Below are positions 1-6,522 of a DNA stretch of 7,013 bases, one piece after another. The translations under genes were made by a program, and so were the position numbers. Each line of letters opens with the position of its first letter. The stretch's first letter is position 1. Below the pieces are notes generated by a model. That model saw only the letters and a list, made by a program, of their open reading frames with translations. It did no database searches and was not told the origin of the DNA. The DNA is from Desulfobacterales bacterium. Lineage in GTDB: Bacteria; Desulfobacterota; Desulfobulbia; Desulfobulbales; BM004. The stretch lies in the NCBI GenBank assembly GCA_012974315.1, contig JAAXQI010000223.1:1-7013 (forward strand). The letters are read 5' to 3'.

Positions 1-126
1 ACTTAATAATGGAAATATTCTTGGAGGTTTGGCAAATTCAAAAATCATTTTTCTTTGTATTTATTTCCTTAATAGTATCTCCTTTTTGTTTTTTGATATA
101 GCTGATATGCTGTTTTTAACTGGCTG
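1..126. other. AT-rich non-coding lead-in to the glycosyltransferase remnant
   Basis: This stretch is strikingly richer in A and T than the glycosyltransferase fragment that follows. Two plus-strand frames are open over most of it: one from base 2 to a TGA at 125-127, the other ending at a TAG at 99-101. Both translate to nondescript hydrophobic sequence, and neither reads like the missing catalytic half of the glycosyltransferase. The first could be the tail of a membrane protein starting outside the window, because its TGA overlaps the ATG at 127 by one base. With two frames open at once, chance is as likely. Confidence 0.3.
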
Positions 127-687
127 ATGAAGTCCCTGTCGGGTATGGATTTTTCCGGAGCCTCGGATTACCGGCTCCTGGACCGGCGGGTTGCTGACGC
201 GGTTGTCGATATGAAAGAACGGGTCCGTTTTTTCAGGGTCATGACGACCTGGGTGGGTTTCCGGGAGGTACGGATACCATTTAGCGTTTCGGAGCGGATG
301 GCCGGGAACAGTGCCTGGCCCAAGCGGCAGCTTGTCACACTGGCGCTCAGCGCCTTAACTTCGTTTACTGCAAAGCCTCTCTTTGGACTCGTTGTTACTG
401 GAATAATCGGTATTTTCCTTTCAGTTGCCCTTGGTGCCCAGGCCCTTTTTTCATGGCTCATGGGTATAGCGGTCAGCGGTTGGACATCATTAACACTGGT
501 TATTTTGTTTTTCGGGTCTGCCAACCTGATGGCGGTGGGGATTGTCGGGGTGTATGTCAGCAGGGTCTTTGATGAGGTGAAACAGCGGCCGGTATATCTT
601 CTCCGGCAAACATGCGGAATGCTAGAGTCGGTGGTGAACGATACGTCAATGGAAGTGGGGGAATCCGGAAAGCCCGTTCGGGAATGA
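127..687 (+). pseudogene. N-terminally truncated family 2 glycosyltransferase (DPM1/GtrB type), C-terminal half only
   Basis: The 186-residue product matches the second half of membrane-anchored family 2 glycosyltransferases, which move a sugar from a nucleotide donor to a polyprenyl or dolichyl phosphate carrier. Visible landmarks are the GASDYRLLDRR segment (11-21), the TWVGFREV segment (41-48), the ERMAGNS loop (57-62), two membrane helices (about 85-107 and 118-143) and the RPVYLL end (154-159). Full-length relatives are about 310 residues. The Rossmann-like GT-A domain with the donor-binding DxD is absent. Similarity to the family seems to continue in frame upstream of the ATG, through codons 106-126 (YAVFNWL), and stops at a TGA at 103-105. 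That favours a broken gene over a real start at 127, which also lacks a Shine-Dalgarno. A catalytic domain encoded elsewhere is possible but unlikely. I infer a non-functional remnant. Confidence 0.72.
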
Positions 688-776
688 ATATCCGCGGGTA
701 TCTGAGTATTGCTTTTCTCTTGTGTGTAGCTTGGAAATTGTTGAACCCTAAATCTCTCCTGTCTGAAGGATATTAA
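684..776 (+). CDS. Short hydrophobic ORF, probable 5' remnant of a membrane protein gene
   Basis: A 30-codon frame starts at an ATG whose last bases form the TGA stop of the glycosyltransferase remnant (ATGA overlap), the arrangement of translationally coupled operon genes. The peptide begins MNIRGYLSIAFLLCVAWKLL, a short basic N-terminus followed by a hydrophobic helix, then ends at TAA inside increasingly AT-rich sequence. That is how the first membrane helix of a multi-pass protein looks, for example a flippase-like or glycosyltransferase-associated membrane protein. I cannot assign a family from 30 residues. My inference is that the next gene of the old polysaccharide operon survives only as its start. 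It could also be a chance frame. Confidence 0.35.
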   Translation: MNIRGYLSIAFLLCVAWKLLNPKSLLSEGY

Positions 777-807
777 GTCTTTCTGTTTATAGACCCTTTG
801 TGTTGGT

Positions 808-835
808 TTGCCTTGTTTGTTATTAAGAGCATAAT
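808..835 (+). promoter_or_regulatory. Candidate sigma-70 promoter for sfsA-queC-nagZ
   Basis: TTGCCT (808-813, 4 of 6 matches to the -35 consensus) is followed after 16 bases by CATAAT (830-835, 5 of 6 matches to the -10). The leader to the sfsA ATG would be about 128 bases. In DNA this AT-rich such a match can arise by chance, so it is only a candidate. It is strengthened a little by the inverted repeat over its -10. Confidence 0.28.
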
Positions 836-838
836 AAC
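819..838. repeat. Perfect inverted repeat overlapping the candidate sfsA promoter
   Basis: GTTATTA (819-825) and TAATAAC (832-838) are perfect 7-base complements around a 6-base centre, AGAGCA. No T-run follows on either strand, so it is not an intrinsic terminator. It could be an operator for a dimeric regulator, since it covers the spacer and -10 of the promoter candidate, or a fortuitous AT-rich hairpin. Confidence 0.4.
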
Positions 839-969
839 TATTAAATTTTCTCGGTAGCAGGATCTGGATATTTAAATGCCAATATTATTTAAACTGAGCG
901 GGGATTTATAAGGTAACAATATATCACAAAAAATAACATCCCGGAATTTCAAACAAGTGACTTAGCACG

Positions 970-1683
970 ATGCAATTTAAACAAGAGTTAGAGCCAGGGA
1001 TATTGATCAGACGGTATAAAAGATTTCTGGCAGATATAGAGTTGTCGGATAAAAAGGTGTTAACGGTTCACTGTCCCAATACCGGTTCCATGCTGGGCTG
1101 CAGCGAACCAGGCAGTCCGGTGATGATATCCCGCTCTGATAATCCGGGACGTAAATATCTCTATACCCTTGAAATGGTTCAAGCCGGTTCTGCCTGGGTG
1201 GGGGTAAACACATCGCTAACCAATAAACTTGTGCGTGAGGCCCTTGAAAAAAAGGTAGTGCAAGAGTTTGGCAATCTCGATTCAATTGCCCAGGAGGTAA
1301 AAACATCGGCTCACACCCGGTTGGATTTTCTATTGGAACGAGAAGGTATGCGGATTTATATGGAAGTTAAAAACTGTTCTTTGGCAGAAAACCGGGCAGC
1401 AATGTTTCCGGATGCGGTAACAGCTCGGGGCACTAAACATTTATATGAACTCGCTGCTTTAAAAAAGCAGGGGCATGGAGCTGCTGTGTTTTTCTGTGTG
1501 CAGCGGCGGGATGCTGATTGCTTCATGCCGGCCCGTCATATTGATCCGGTTTATGCTGAAACTCTTGCACAGGTGGCCGCAGAAGGAGTCATGGTTCTTG
1601 CATACCAGGCCGATGTCAACCCCCGGGAGATAACAATAACCAGAAAACTGCCTGTAAAGTTGGCAGCAAAAGATGTATTGTGA
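970..1683 (+). CDS. sfsA: SfsA family protein (sugar fermentation stimulation protein homolog)
   Basis: The 237-residue product matches SfsA along its whole length (E. coli SfsA is 234). Conserved blocks are HCPNTGSM (34-41), RLDF (117-120), EVKN (132-135), FPDAVTARGTKH (146-157) and FFCVQRRD (174-181), then IDPVYAETL. RLDF plus EVK is the D...ExK arrangement of the PD-(D/E)XK nuclease-like fold assigned to this family, preceded by an OB-like N-terminal part. The biological role is unsettled: E. coli SfsA was described as a DNA-binding stimulator of maltose genes, so the family name should not be read as a proven function here. The ATG at 970 is the natural family start. It has no good Shine-Dalgarno, but the protein would lose conserved sequence with any later start. 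It leads a tight rightward unit with queC and nagZ. Confidence 0.93.
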   Translation: MQFKQELEPGILIRRYKRFLADIELSDKKVLTVHCPNTGSMLGCSEPGSPVMISRSDNPGRKYLYTLEMVQAGSAWVGVNTSLTNKLVREALEKKVVQEFGNLDSIAQEVKTSAHTRLDFLLEREGMRIYMEVKNCSLAENRAAMFPDAVTARGTKHLYELAALKKQGHGAAVFFCVQRRDADCFMPARHIDPVYAETLAQVAAEGVMVLAYQADVNPREITITRKLPVKLAAKDVL

Positions 1684-1703
1684 ACAGAATGGATGGGAAA
1701 ATA

Positions 1704-2411
1704 ATGAATGAAACACAGGCCAAGGGCGTGGTGCTCTTGAGTGGAGGGCTTGATTCCACAACAGTGCTGGCTCTGGCAAGAAACGAGGGTTATGCCTGTT
1801 ACAGCTTAAGCTTTCAATATGGCCAACGACAGTCCATTGAGCTGGAAAGGGCAAAAGAAAATAGCGTCAAGCTTGGAGCTGTTGACCATCTGGTGCTCAA
1901 TATAGGGCTGGATGCAATTGGTGGTTCAGCACTTACAGGTGCAATAGAAGTGCCCAAGGGGCGTTCTTTTGATGATATGGAGACAGGTGTCCCCCAGACT
2001 TATGTACCTGGAAGAAATACCATTTTTCTGTCCTATGCCATGGCCTGGGCAGAAGTGCTTGGCGCAGATAATATTTTTATAGGCGTTAATGCTCTGGATT
2101 ACAGCGGCTATCCTGACTGCAGGCCTGAATATATCAGTGCTTTTGAAAAAATGGCCAATTTGGCCACCAGGGTTGGTACTGAAGAGAAAAGATCGTTGAT
2201 TATTCATGCCCCACTTCTGCATATGACCAAGAGCGAGATTATATTAAAGGGGGTTGCACTTGGTGTTGATTATGCAACAACACACAGTTGTTATGATCCT
2301 GGCCAGGAGGGTGTGGCATGTGGTGAGTGCGATTCCTGCCGTTTGCGGCTTAAGGGGTTTGCTGAAGCAGGTATAAAAGACCCGCTACCGTATAAAAACA
2401 GGGTGGAATAA
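1704..2411 (+). CDS. queC: 7-cyano-7-deazaguanine synthase QueC
   Basis: QueC converts 7-carboxy-7-deazaguanine to preQ0 using ATP and ammonia, the step that makes the nitrile precursor of queuosine in tRNA. Counting from the ATG at 1704 (235 residues), the PP-loop ATP-binding motif SGGLDSTT is at 13-20, YVPGRN at 100-105, the NALDYSGYPDCRPEY block at 129-143, and the zinc cysteines at 196, 206, 209 and 212. All are intact. Start choice: GTG at 1680 overlaps the sfsA stop (GTGA) and would add eight residues, and ATG at 1689 would add five. I prefer 1704 because GGATGGG lies six bases upstream and relatives begin just before the PP-loop. The stop overlaps the nagZ start (TAATG), so the two are probably translationally coupled. 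No queD, queE or queF is in the window; they must lie elsewhere if the pathway is complete. Confidence 0.95.
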   Translation: MNETQAKGVVLLSGGLDSTTVLALARNEGYACYSLSFQYGQRQSIELERAKENSVKLGAVDHLVLNIGLDAIGGSALTGAIEVPKGRSFDDMETGVPQTYVPGRNTIFLSYAMAWAEVLGADNIFIGVNALDYSGYPDCRPEYISAFEKMANLATRVGTEEKRSLIIHAPLLHMTKSEIILKGVALGVDYATTHSCYDPGQEGVACGECDSCRLRLKGFAEAGIKDPLPYKNRVE

Positions 2412-3430
2412 TGGCAACTCCTGATAGTTCACAGCAGATATCGCCCCTGGGTCAGCTTTTTATGGTGGGACTGCCCGGAGTTACACTGGATGACTCAACC
2501 AGGCGCCTGATAGAAGTATTCCGGATCAACAACTTTATTTATTTTAAAAGAAACGTTGAATCGCCCGGGCAGTTGAAAAAGCTTTCAGACGATCTTTATA
2601 AGGCTTGCGCCCGGAACAATCTTGGTCCTCCGCTTATTGCTATTGACCAGGAGGGAGGGTCTGTTACGCGTTTGGCCCCTCCGTTTACCCAGTTTCCCGA
2701 TGCCAGGGTATTGGCACAGGATGAAAATCCAGAAAATGCTTTAAGTGAATATGCCCGTGTTTGCTCAAGGGAACTCACGGGTATCGGCGTTAATTATAAT
2801 CTGGCTCCGGTTATGGATGTCTGCAAGGCAGGTGCAGGATATTTTATGGAAAAGCGTTCCCTTGGGGGTGACCCTGAACTGGTGGGCAGGCTCGGTATTC
2901 ATGTTATCAGGGAAATGCAGACCCGTGGTATTGCCGCCTGTGCCAAACATTTTCCAGGCCTGGGCGCGGCCGTTGTGGACCCCCATTTAGAGCTTCCATA
3001 TGTTGTAAAAGCAGAGCCAGATATACGCGCACAGGATATTCTTCCATTTCAGCAGTCTATTGCTGCTGGTGTTGCTTCTATCATGACCTCACATACCATT
3101 TACCAGTATCTGGACCCGGAAAATCCGGCGACCCTGTCAAAGAAAATTCTTACTGGCATGCTGCGCAATGATCTGGGATATGATGGCGTTGTCATAACTG
3201 ATGACCTGGAAATGGGCGCCATTGAAAAGGAGGGAGACTTGGGGCAGGCAGCGTTGCAGGCTTTTACAGCAGGGGCTGATCTGCTGCTGATATGCTTCAG
3301 CCATGAAAAAGTTATTGATGCACTTGGCAAAACTGCCAGAGCCATTGCGGGAAACCCGGATTTGCAGACAAGAATGCAGGAAAGCGTCAGGCGGGTGACA
3401 GCTATGCGGGATACATTTGCGCAGAGGTAA
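2411..3430 (+). CDS. nagZ: Glycoside hydrolase family 3 beta-N-acetylhexosaminidase (NagZ type)
   Basis: This 339-residue protein is a single GH3 TIM-barrel domain without signal peptide, so it should act in the cytoplasm. NagZ releases N-acetylglucosamine from anhydro-muropeptides during peptidoglycan recycling. Visible motifs are the FIYFKRNVES segment (42-51), IDQEGGSVTRL (78-88), KRSLGGDP (148-155), KHFPGLG (179-185), the D190-P-H192 pair corresponding to the NagZ acid/base Asp-His dyad, and TDDLEMGA (263-270) with the nucleophilic aspartate. The usual KHFPGHG is KHFPGLG here and DSH is DPH, so the substrate loop is a divergent version with the dyad kept. The start is set by the TAATG overlap with queC and a purine-rich AGGGTGG just upstream. 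The stop is followed immediately by the stop of the opposing pyrC. Another beta-hexosaminidase specificity is possible. Confidence 0.9.
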   Translation: MATPDSSQQISPLGQLFMVGLPGVTLDDSTRRLIEVFRINNFIYFKRNVESPGQLKKLSDDLYKACARNNLGPPLIAIDQEGGSVTRLAPPFTQFPDARVLAQDENPENALSEYARVCSRELTGIGVNYNLAPVMDVCKAGAGYFMEKRSLGGDPELVGRLGIHVIREMQTRGIAACAKHFPGLGAAVVDPHLELPYVVKAEPDIRAQDILPFQQSIAAGVASIMTSHTIYQYLDPENPATLSKKILTGMLRNDLGYDGVVITDDLEMGAIEKEGDLGQAALQAFTAGADLLLICFSHEKVIDALGKTARAIAGNPDLQTRMQESVRRVTAMRDTFAQR

Positions 3431-4735
3431 TCAGGCGGATAGAGCGTTATGGGTTATTCTGCCGGCGCAGATTGTGAGAAGAGCTCTTCCTTGAAGCTGA
3501 GCGCCAATAAAGGGTGAGTTTTTGCTTTTGGAAATAATGTCTTTTTCGTGCAGGACAAAGCGATATTCCGGGTCTATAACCGCAATGTCGGCATCAGACC
3601 CAATGGAAAGCGAACCACCCTTGACCCCAAGAATTTTAGCCGGATTGGCTGACAACAATTCTACCAGCCTGGCTTCATCAATATAACCTTTTCTGAAGAG
3701 GGCCAAAGTGAGCGGCACAGACGTCTCCAGGCCAATGATGCCGTTAGCGGCCTGGTCAAATTCTATATCCTTTTCCAATACTGAATGGGGGGCATGGTCT
3801 GTGGCGATGACGTCAATGGTGCCGTCACTTATGGCTTTAATGACGGCTTCAAGGTCTTTCTGCGTGCGCAGTGGCGGGTTCATTTTTGCATTGGTGTCGT
3901 AGTCTTTGACAGCCTCCTCTGTCAGGGAGAAATAATGAGGGGCTGTTTCTGCGGTTACGGGGTTTCCTTTCTGCTTGGCAAACCGGATGAGCCGAATAGA
4001 TTCCTGTGTGCTGATATGGGCAAGATGAATGGGGCAGCCTGTGTACTCCGCCAAAGCAAGGTCGCGATATACCATGACTTCCTCAGCTAAATTAGGAATA
4101 CCCCTCAGGCCCATTCTTGTTGAAACAACCCCTTCATTCATGGCACCGTTGCGGCTGAGGCTGAAGTCCTCAGAGTGGGAGATAACCATGATGTTATGAT
4201 TGGAGGAATATTCTAAAGCCCTGCGCATCAGCTGACTGTCGGCCACCGGCTTGCCGTCATCAGTAACAGCGACAGCTCCTGCTTTTTTCATCTCACCAAA
4301 TTCTGCAAGGCTTTCGCCCTGCAAACCTTTGCTGATGGCCCCCACAGGATACACCCTGGCAGAAGCATTTTCTGCCTTTTCTAAAATGAGCCTGGTTACC
4401 GATTGACAGTCATTGACCGGGTTTGTATTCGGCATGCAGGCAACAGCGGTAAAACCGCCTGCGGCAGCGGCCCTGGTGCCTGTTTCTATTGTTTCTTTGT
4501 GTTCTTCGCCCGGTTCCCGCAGGTGGACATGCATATCAATCAGGCCGGGGACAATCCATTTCCCCTGCAGGTCAATGGAAAGGAGATTTTTAGGCAGGGG
4601 CGAAGTTTTCTGGCGTCGGGTGAAAATGGCTTTAATCTTACCTTTTTCAATGAGGAGGCTGGCTTTTTTATCCACCCTGTTGACAGGATCAATGATTCTG
4701 CCGTTTTCCAAGAGTATGGCTTGTAGCCGGGTCAT
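3431..4735 (-). CDS. pyrC: Dihydroorotase, class I (PyrC)
   Basis: Dihydroorotase cyclises N-carbamoyl-L-aspartate to dihydroorotate, step three of de novo pyrimidine synthesis. The 434-residue amidohydrolase has an N-terminal beta part, the metal site in DMHVHLREPGEEH (H69, H71), D160 in the TDDGKP block, H187 (ISHSED), H240 (LAHIST) and D313 (ATDHAPH), and a closing IGSDADIAVID strand. These match the ligands of the Aquifex class I enzyme, so it is not one of the inactive PyrC-prime subunits found with some aspartate transcarbamoylases. The ATG lies two bases after the pyrB stop, with GGAGGAG (4743-4749) inside the end of pyrB as its Shine-Dalgarno, so the genes are co-transcribed. PyrB and class I PyrC form a shared complex in Aquifex; this pair may do so too (inference). 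The gene ends flush against nagZ. Confidence 0.96.
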   Translation of the reverse strand: MTRLQAILLENGRIIDPVNRVDKKASLLIEKGKIKAIFTRRQKTSPLPKNLLSIDLQGKWIVPGLIDMHVHLREPGEEHKETIETGTRAAAAGGFTAVACMPNTNPVNDCQSVTRLILEKAENASARVYPVGAISKGLQGESLAEFGEMKKAGAVAVTDDGKPVADSQLMRRALEYSSNHNIMVISHSEDFSLSRNGAMNEGVVSTRMGLRGIPNLAEEVMVYRDLALAEYTGCPIHLAHISTQESIRLIRFAKQKGNPVTAETAPHYFSLTEEAVKDYDTNAKMNPPLRTQKDLEAVIKAISDGTIDVIATDHAPHSVLEKDIEFDQAANGIIGLETSVPLTLALFRKGYIDEARLVELLSANPAKILGVKGGSLSIGSDADIAVIDPEYRFVLHEKDIISKSKNSPFIGAQLQGRALLTICAGRITHNALSA

Positions 4736-4737
4736 TT

Positions 4738-5670
4738 TTATGCTCCTCCGATAACGAGATACATCAAGGCCATGCGGATAGCCACACCGTTGGTTACCTG
4801 GCCAAGGATAACGGACTGGAAGCTGTCCGCTACATCGGGTGTCAGCTCAACCCCTCTGTTGATAGGTCCTGGATGCATGACAATCGCATCTGGTTTGGCG
4901 ATCTGTAAAATCTGCCGGTTAATGCCGAAAAATGAAGCATACTCTCTGAAAGAAGGAATCAACGGGTCATTCTGTCTTTCTTTCTGGATGCGAAGAGGCA
5001 TGATAACATCGGCATTTTTGACAGCCTCCTCAATGGTTCTGCAAACCGTGGCCCCCAGGTGGGCGATTTTTTTGGGGATGAGTGTGGCTGGTCCGCTGAC
5101 AAAAACGTTTGCCCCCATTTTGGAAAAGCCGATTATGTCGGAGTGTGCAACCCGGCTGTGGCTGATATCGCCAATGATAGCAACCTTGAGTCCTTTGATC
5201 TTGCCTTTATGTTCTTTGACAGTCATCAGATCAAGTAGCCCCTGGCTGGGATGTTCATGGGTGCCGTCACCGGCATTTATGACCGAAGTGCTTATGCGGT
5301 TAGCCAGGTAATTGGATGCGCCGGAACTGGGATGTCGCATAATGATGATATCTGGCATCATGGCTTCAATATTTTTAGCCGTGTCAGCCAGGGTTTCACC
5401 CTTTGTAGTACTGCTTGTCGAGGCTGAAATACTGAAGGTGTCAGCACTCATCCGTTTGGCTGCAATATCAAAAGACAGGCGGGTTCGTGTGCTTGGTTCA
5501 AAAAACACGGTAACGACAGTTTTGCCGCGCAGGACAGGAACTTTTTTGATGGATCTGCCTGAAATTTCTTTGAATGATTCTGCTGTATTGAGGATGTGCT
5601 CGATATCTGGAACAGAGAGGTGATCGAGGCCGAGAATGTGTTTATGGGCAAAAAGGTACTCGCTGCTCAT
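4738..5670 (-). CDS. pyrB: Aspartate carbamoyltransferase catalytic subunit (PyrB)
   Basis: PyrB joins carbamoyl phosphate and aspartate, the committed step of pyrimidine synthesis. The 310-residue product has the usual length. It shows the carbamoyl-phosphate loop FFEPSTRTRLSF (56-67), the STTKGET loop carried in from the neighbouring subunit (K90), GDGTHEHPSQ (134-143), the PLRIQKERQ aspartate-side loop (225-233) and MHPGPINRGVEL (265-276). All are canonical. No pyrI regulatory subunit is adjacent; pyrC follows instead, which fits the class of ATCase that associates with dihydroorotase. AAAGGA sits five bases before the ATG. The 146-base gap from lepB holds a promoter candidate of its own. 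I see no hairpin plus T-run or UMP-responsive leader peptide in it, so attenuation is not supported. Confidence 0.96.
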   Translation of the reverse strand: MSSEYLFAHKHILGLDHLSVPDIEHILNTAESFKEISGRSIKKVPVLRGKTVVTVFFEPSTRTRLSFDIAAKRMSADTFSISASTSSTTKGETLADTAKNIEAMMPDIIIMRHPSSGASNYLANRISTSVINAGDGTHEHPSQGLLDLMTVKEHKGKIKGLKVAIIGDISHSRVAHSDIIGFSKMGANVFVSGPATLIPKKIAHLGATVCRTIEEAVKNADVIMPLRIQKERQNDPLIPSFREYASFFGINRQILQIAKPDAIVMHPGPINRGVELTPDVADSFQSVILGQVTNGVAIRMALMYLVIGGA

Positions 5671-5724
5671 GCTGGTCCTTTGTTTATGCCGTCTTTCAAA
5701 ATAGCTTCAATTGCAAACTTTCTA

Positions 5725-5753
5725 ATTGGATAACAAGAGATGGAAAAAGTCAA
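5725..5753 (-). promoter_or_regulatory. Candidate sigma-70 promoter of pyrBC
   Basis: Read on the minus strand, TTGACT (5753-5748, 5 of 6 matches) is followed by an exact 17-base spacer and TCCAAT (5730-5725, 4 of 6 matches). Transcription would start near 5717 and give a leader of about 45 bases before the pyrB ATG. The good -35, optimal spacing and position just ahead of pyrB make this the most believable promoter in the window. Confidence 0.5.
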
Positions 5754-5816
5754 GCAAATGAAACAAAAAAATTACTTTTAAAGGATTGAACTAATTTATC
5801 TTATATATAGTAAAGG

Positions 5817-6446
5817 CTAATGAATCAAGTGGCCAATTCTGTTCCAGCGGACTGAGAAGTTTTTCTTATCCCAGGACCAGTAGAAGATGAAGGCTTTTCC
5901 TTTTACCGCCTTCAAATCGACAAAGTTCCAGAACCTGCTGTCATAACTGTTATCCCGGTTGTCACCCATTACGAACAGAGAGTTTGCCGGTACTGTTTTC
6001 AGTCCCATGTTGTCACGGCCCTGTACCCCTGCGGGAAGTATTTTACTATCAAGGAAAATGGCATAGCTGTCATCCTGCGGTTCGCCATTTACATAAACCT
6101 TTTTATTCTTGATTTCTATCTGGTCACCTTCCGTTCCAATAACTCTTTTTATATAGTCCTGTGAAGGATTTAAGGGGTACTTGAACACGACAACATCGCC
6201 TCTTCCCGGCTTTTTTACGGGGATCCACGTGTTGCCGCTGAAGGGATCTTTTATGCCGTATATGAATTTATTGACAAGAATATGATCCCCTATGAGAAGG
6301 GTGTTAAGCATGGAGCCGGAAGGAATTTTAAAGGCCTGGACCACAAATGTTCGGATAAAAAGTGCAAGCAATAGAGCGATGAGGATCGCTTCGATATATT
6401 CACGGATGGTGGATTTGCGTTTTGGTTGAGAGGTTTCTTCAGTCAA
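5817..6446 (-). CDS. lepB: Signal peptidase I (LepB)
   Basis: LepB is the membrane serine protease that removes signal peptides from Sec and Tat substrates on the outer face of the inner membrane. The 209-residue protein has a short polar cytoplasmic tail, one membrane helix (about 18-39), then the catalytic domain: IPSGSM (41-46) with nucleophile S45, the GDHILVNKF box (53-61), the YIKRVIG box (98-104) with general base K100, and MGDNRDNSYDSR (160-171). Only one transmembrane helix is seen, unlike the two of E. coli, as in many shorter family members. The start codon is TTG: it has AAGGAG eight bases upstream, an in-frame TAA overlaps that site, and no ATG occurs in frame before M46 next to the nucleophile. 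It precedes pyrB on the same strand, separated by 146 bases without a clear terminator. Confidence 0.95.
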   Translation of the reverse strand: MTEETSQPKRKSTIREYIEAILIALLLALFIRTFVVQAFKIPSGSMLNTLLIGDHILVNKFIYGIKDPFSGNTWIPVKKPGRGDVVVFKYPLNPSQDYIKRVIGTEGDQIEIKNKKVYVNGEPQDDSYAIFLDSKILPAGVQGRDNMGLKTVPANSLFVMGDNRDNSYDSRFWNFVDLKAVKGKAFIFYWSWDKKNFSVRWNRIGHLIH

Positions 6447-6460
6447 TGAGATAACTCCTT
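6444..6460 (-). promoter_or_regulatory. Ribosome binding site and TTG start of lepB
   Basis: On the minus strand AAGGAG (6460-6455) lies eight bases before TTG (6446-6444). The in-frame codons just upstream run TAA, GGA, GTT, ATC, TCA, so no earlier start is possible in this frame. This fixes the start despite the rare codon. Confidence 0.85.
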
Positions 6461-6522
6461 AGGTTCCTACCGAATTTTGCTACATTCGCAGATAAACACC
6501 CTTTCAAGGCACTCTTTATTAG

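Larger units (their letters stand above)
777..969. other. AT-rich intergenic region upstream of sfsA
   Basis: No frame of note is present on either strand. The region contains a perfect inverted repeat (819-838), an overlapping weak promoter candidate (808-835), and the heptamer ATTTAAA twice about ten bases apart near 873-896. I see no clear Shine-Dalgarno directly before the sfsA ATG. The only purine-rich candidate is AAGG near 910, too far upstream to serve. Confidence 0.5.

Noticed and set aside
2..127. Open frame ending in TGATG overlap with the glycosyltransferase ATG, considered as an upstream coupled gene
   Set aside because: A second frame is also open over nearly the same bases, the translation is low-complexity hydrophobic sequence, and its start lies outside the window. 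Kept only as a note on the region.
4403..4754. Plus-strand open frames opposite pyrC and pyrB
   Set aside because: They are shadows of strongly conserved minus-strand enzymes with all catalytic motifs in place, and their translations have no recognisable domains.
5761..5816. Possible intrinsic terminator after lepB
   Set aside because: There is a short T-run on the minus strand but no stable GC stem before it, only weak AT pairing.
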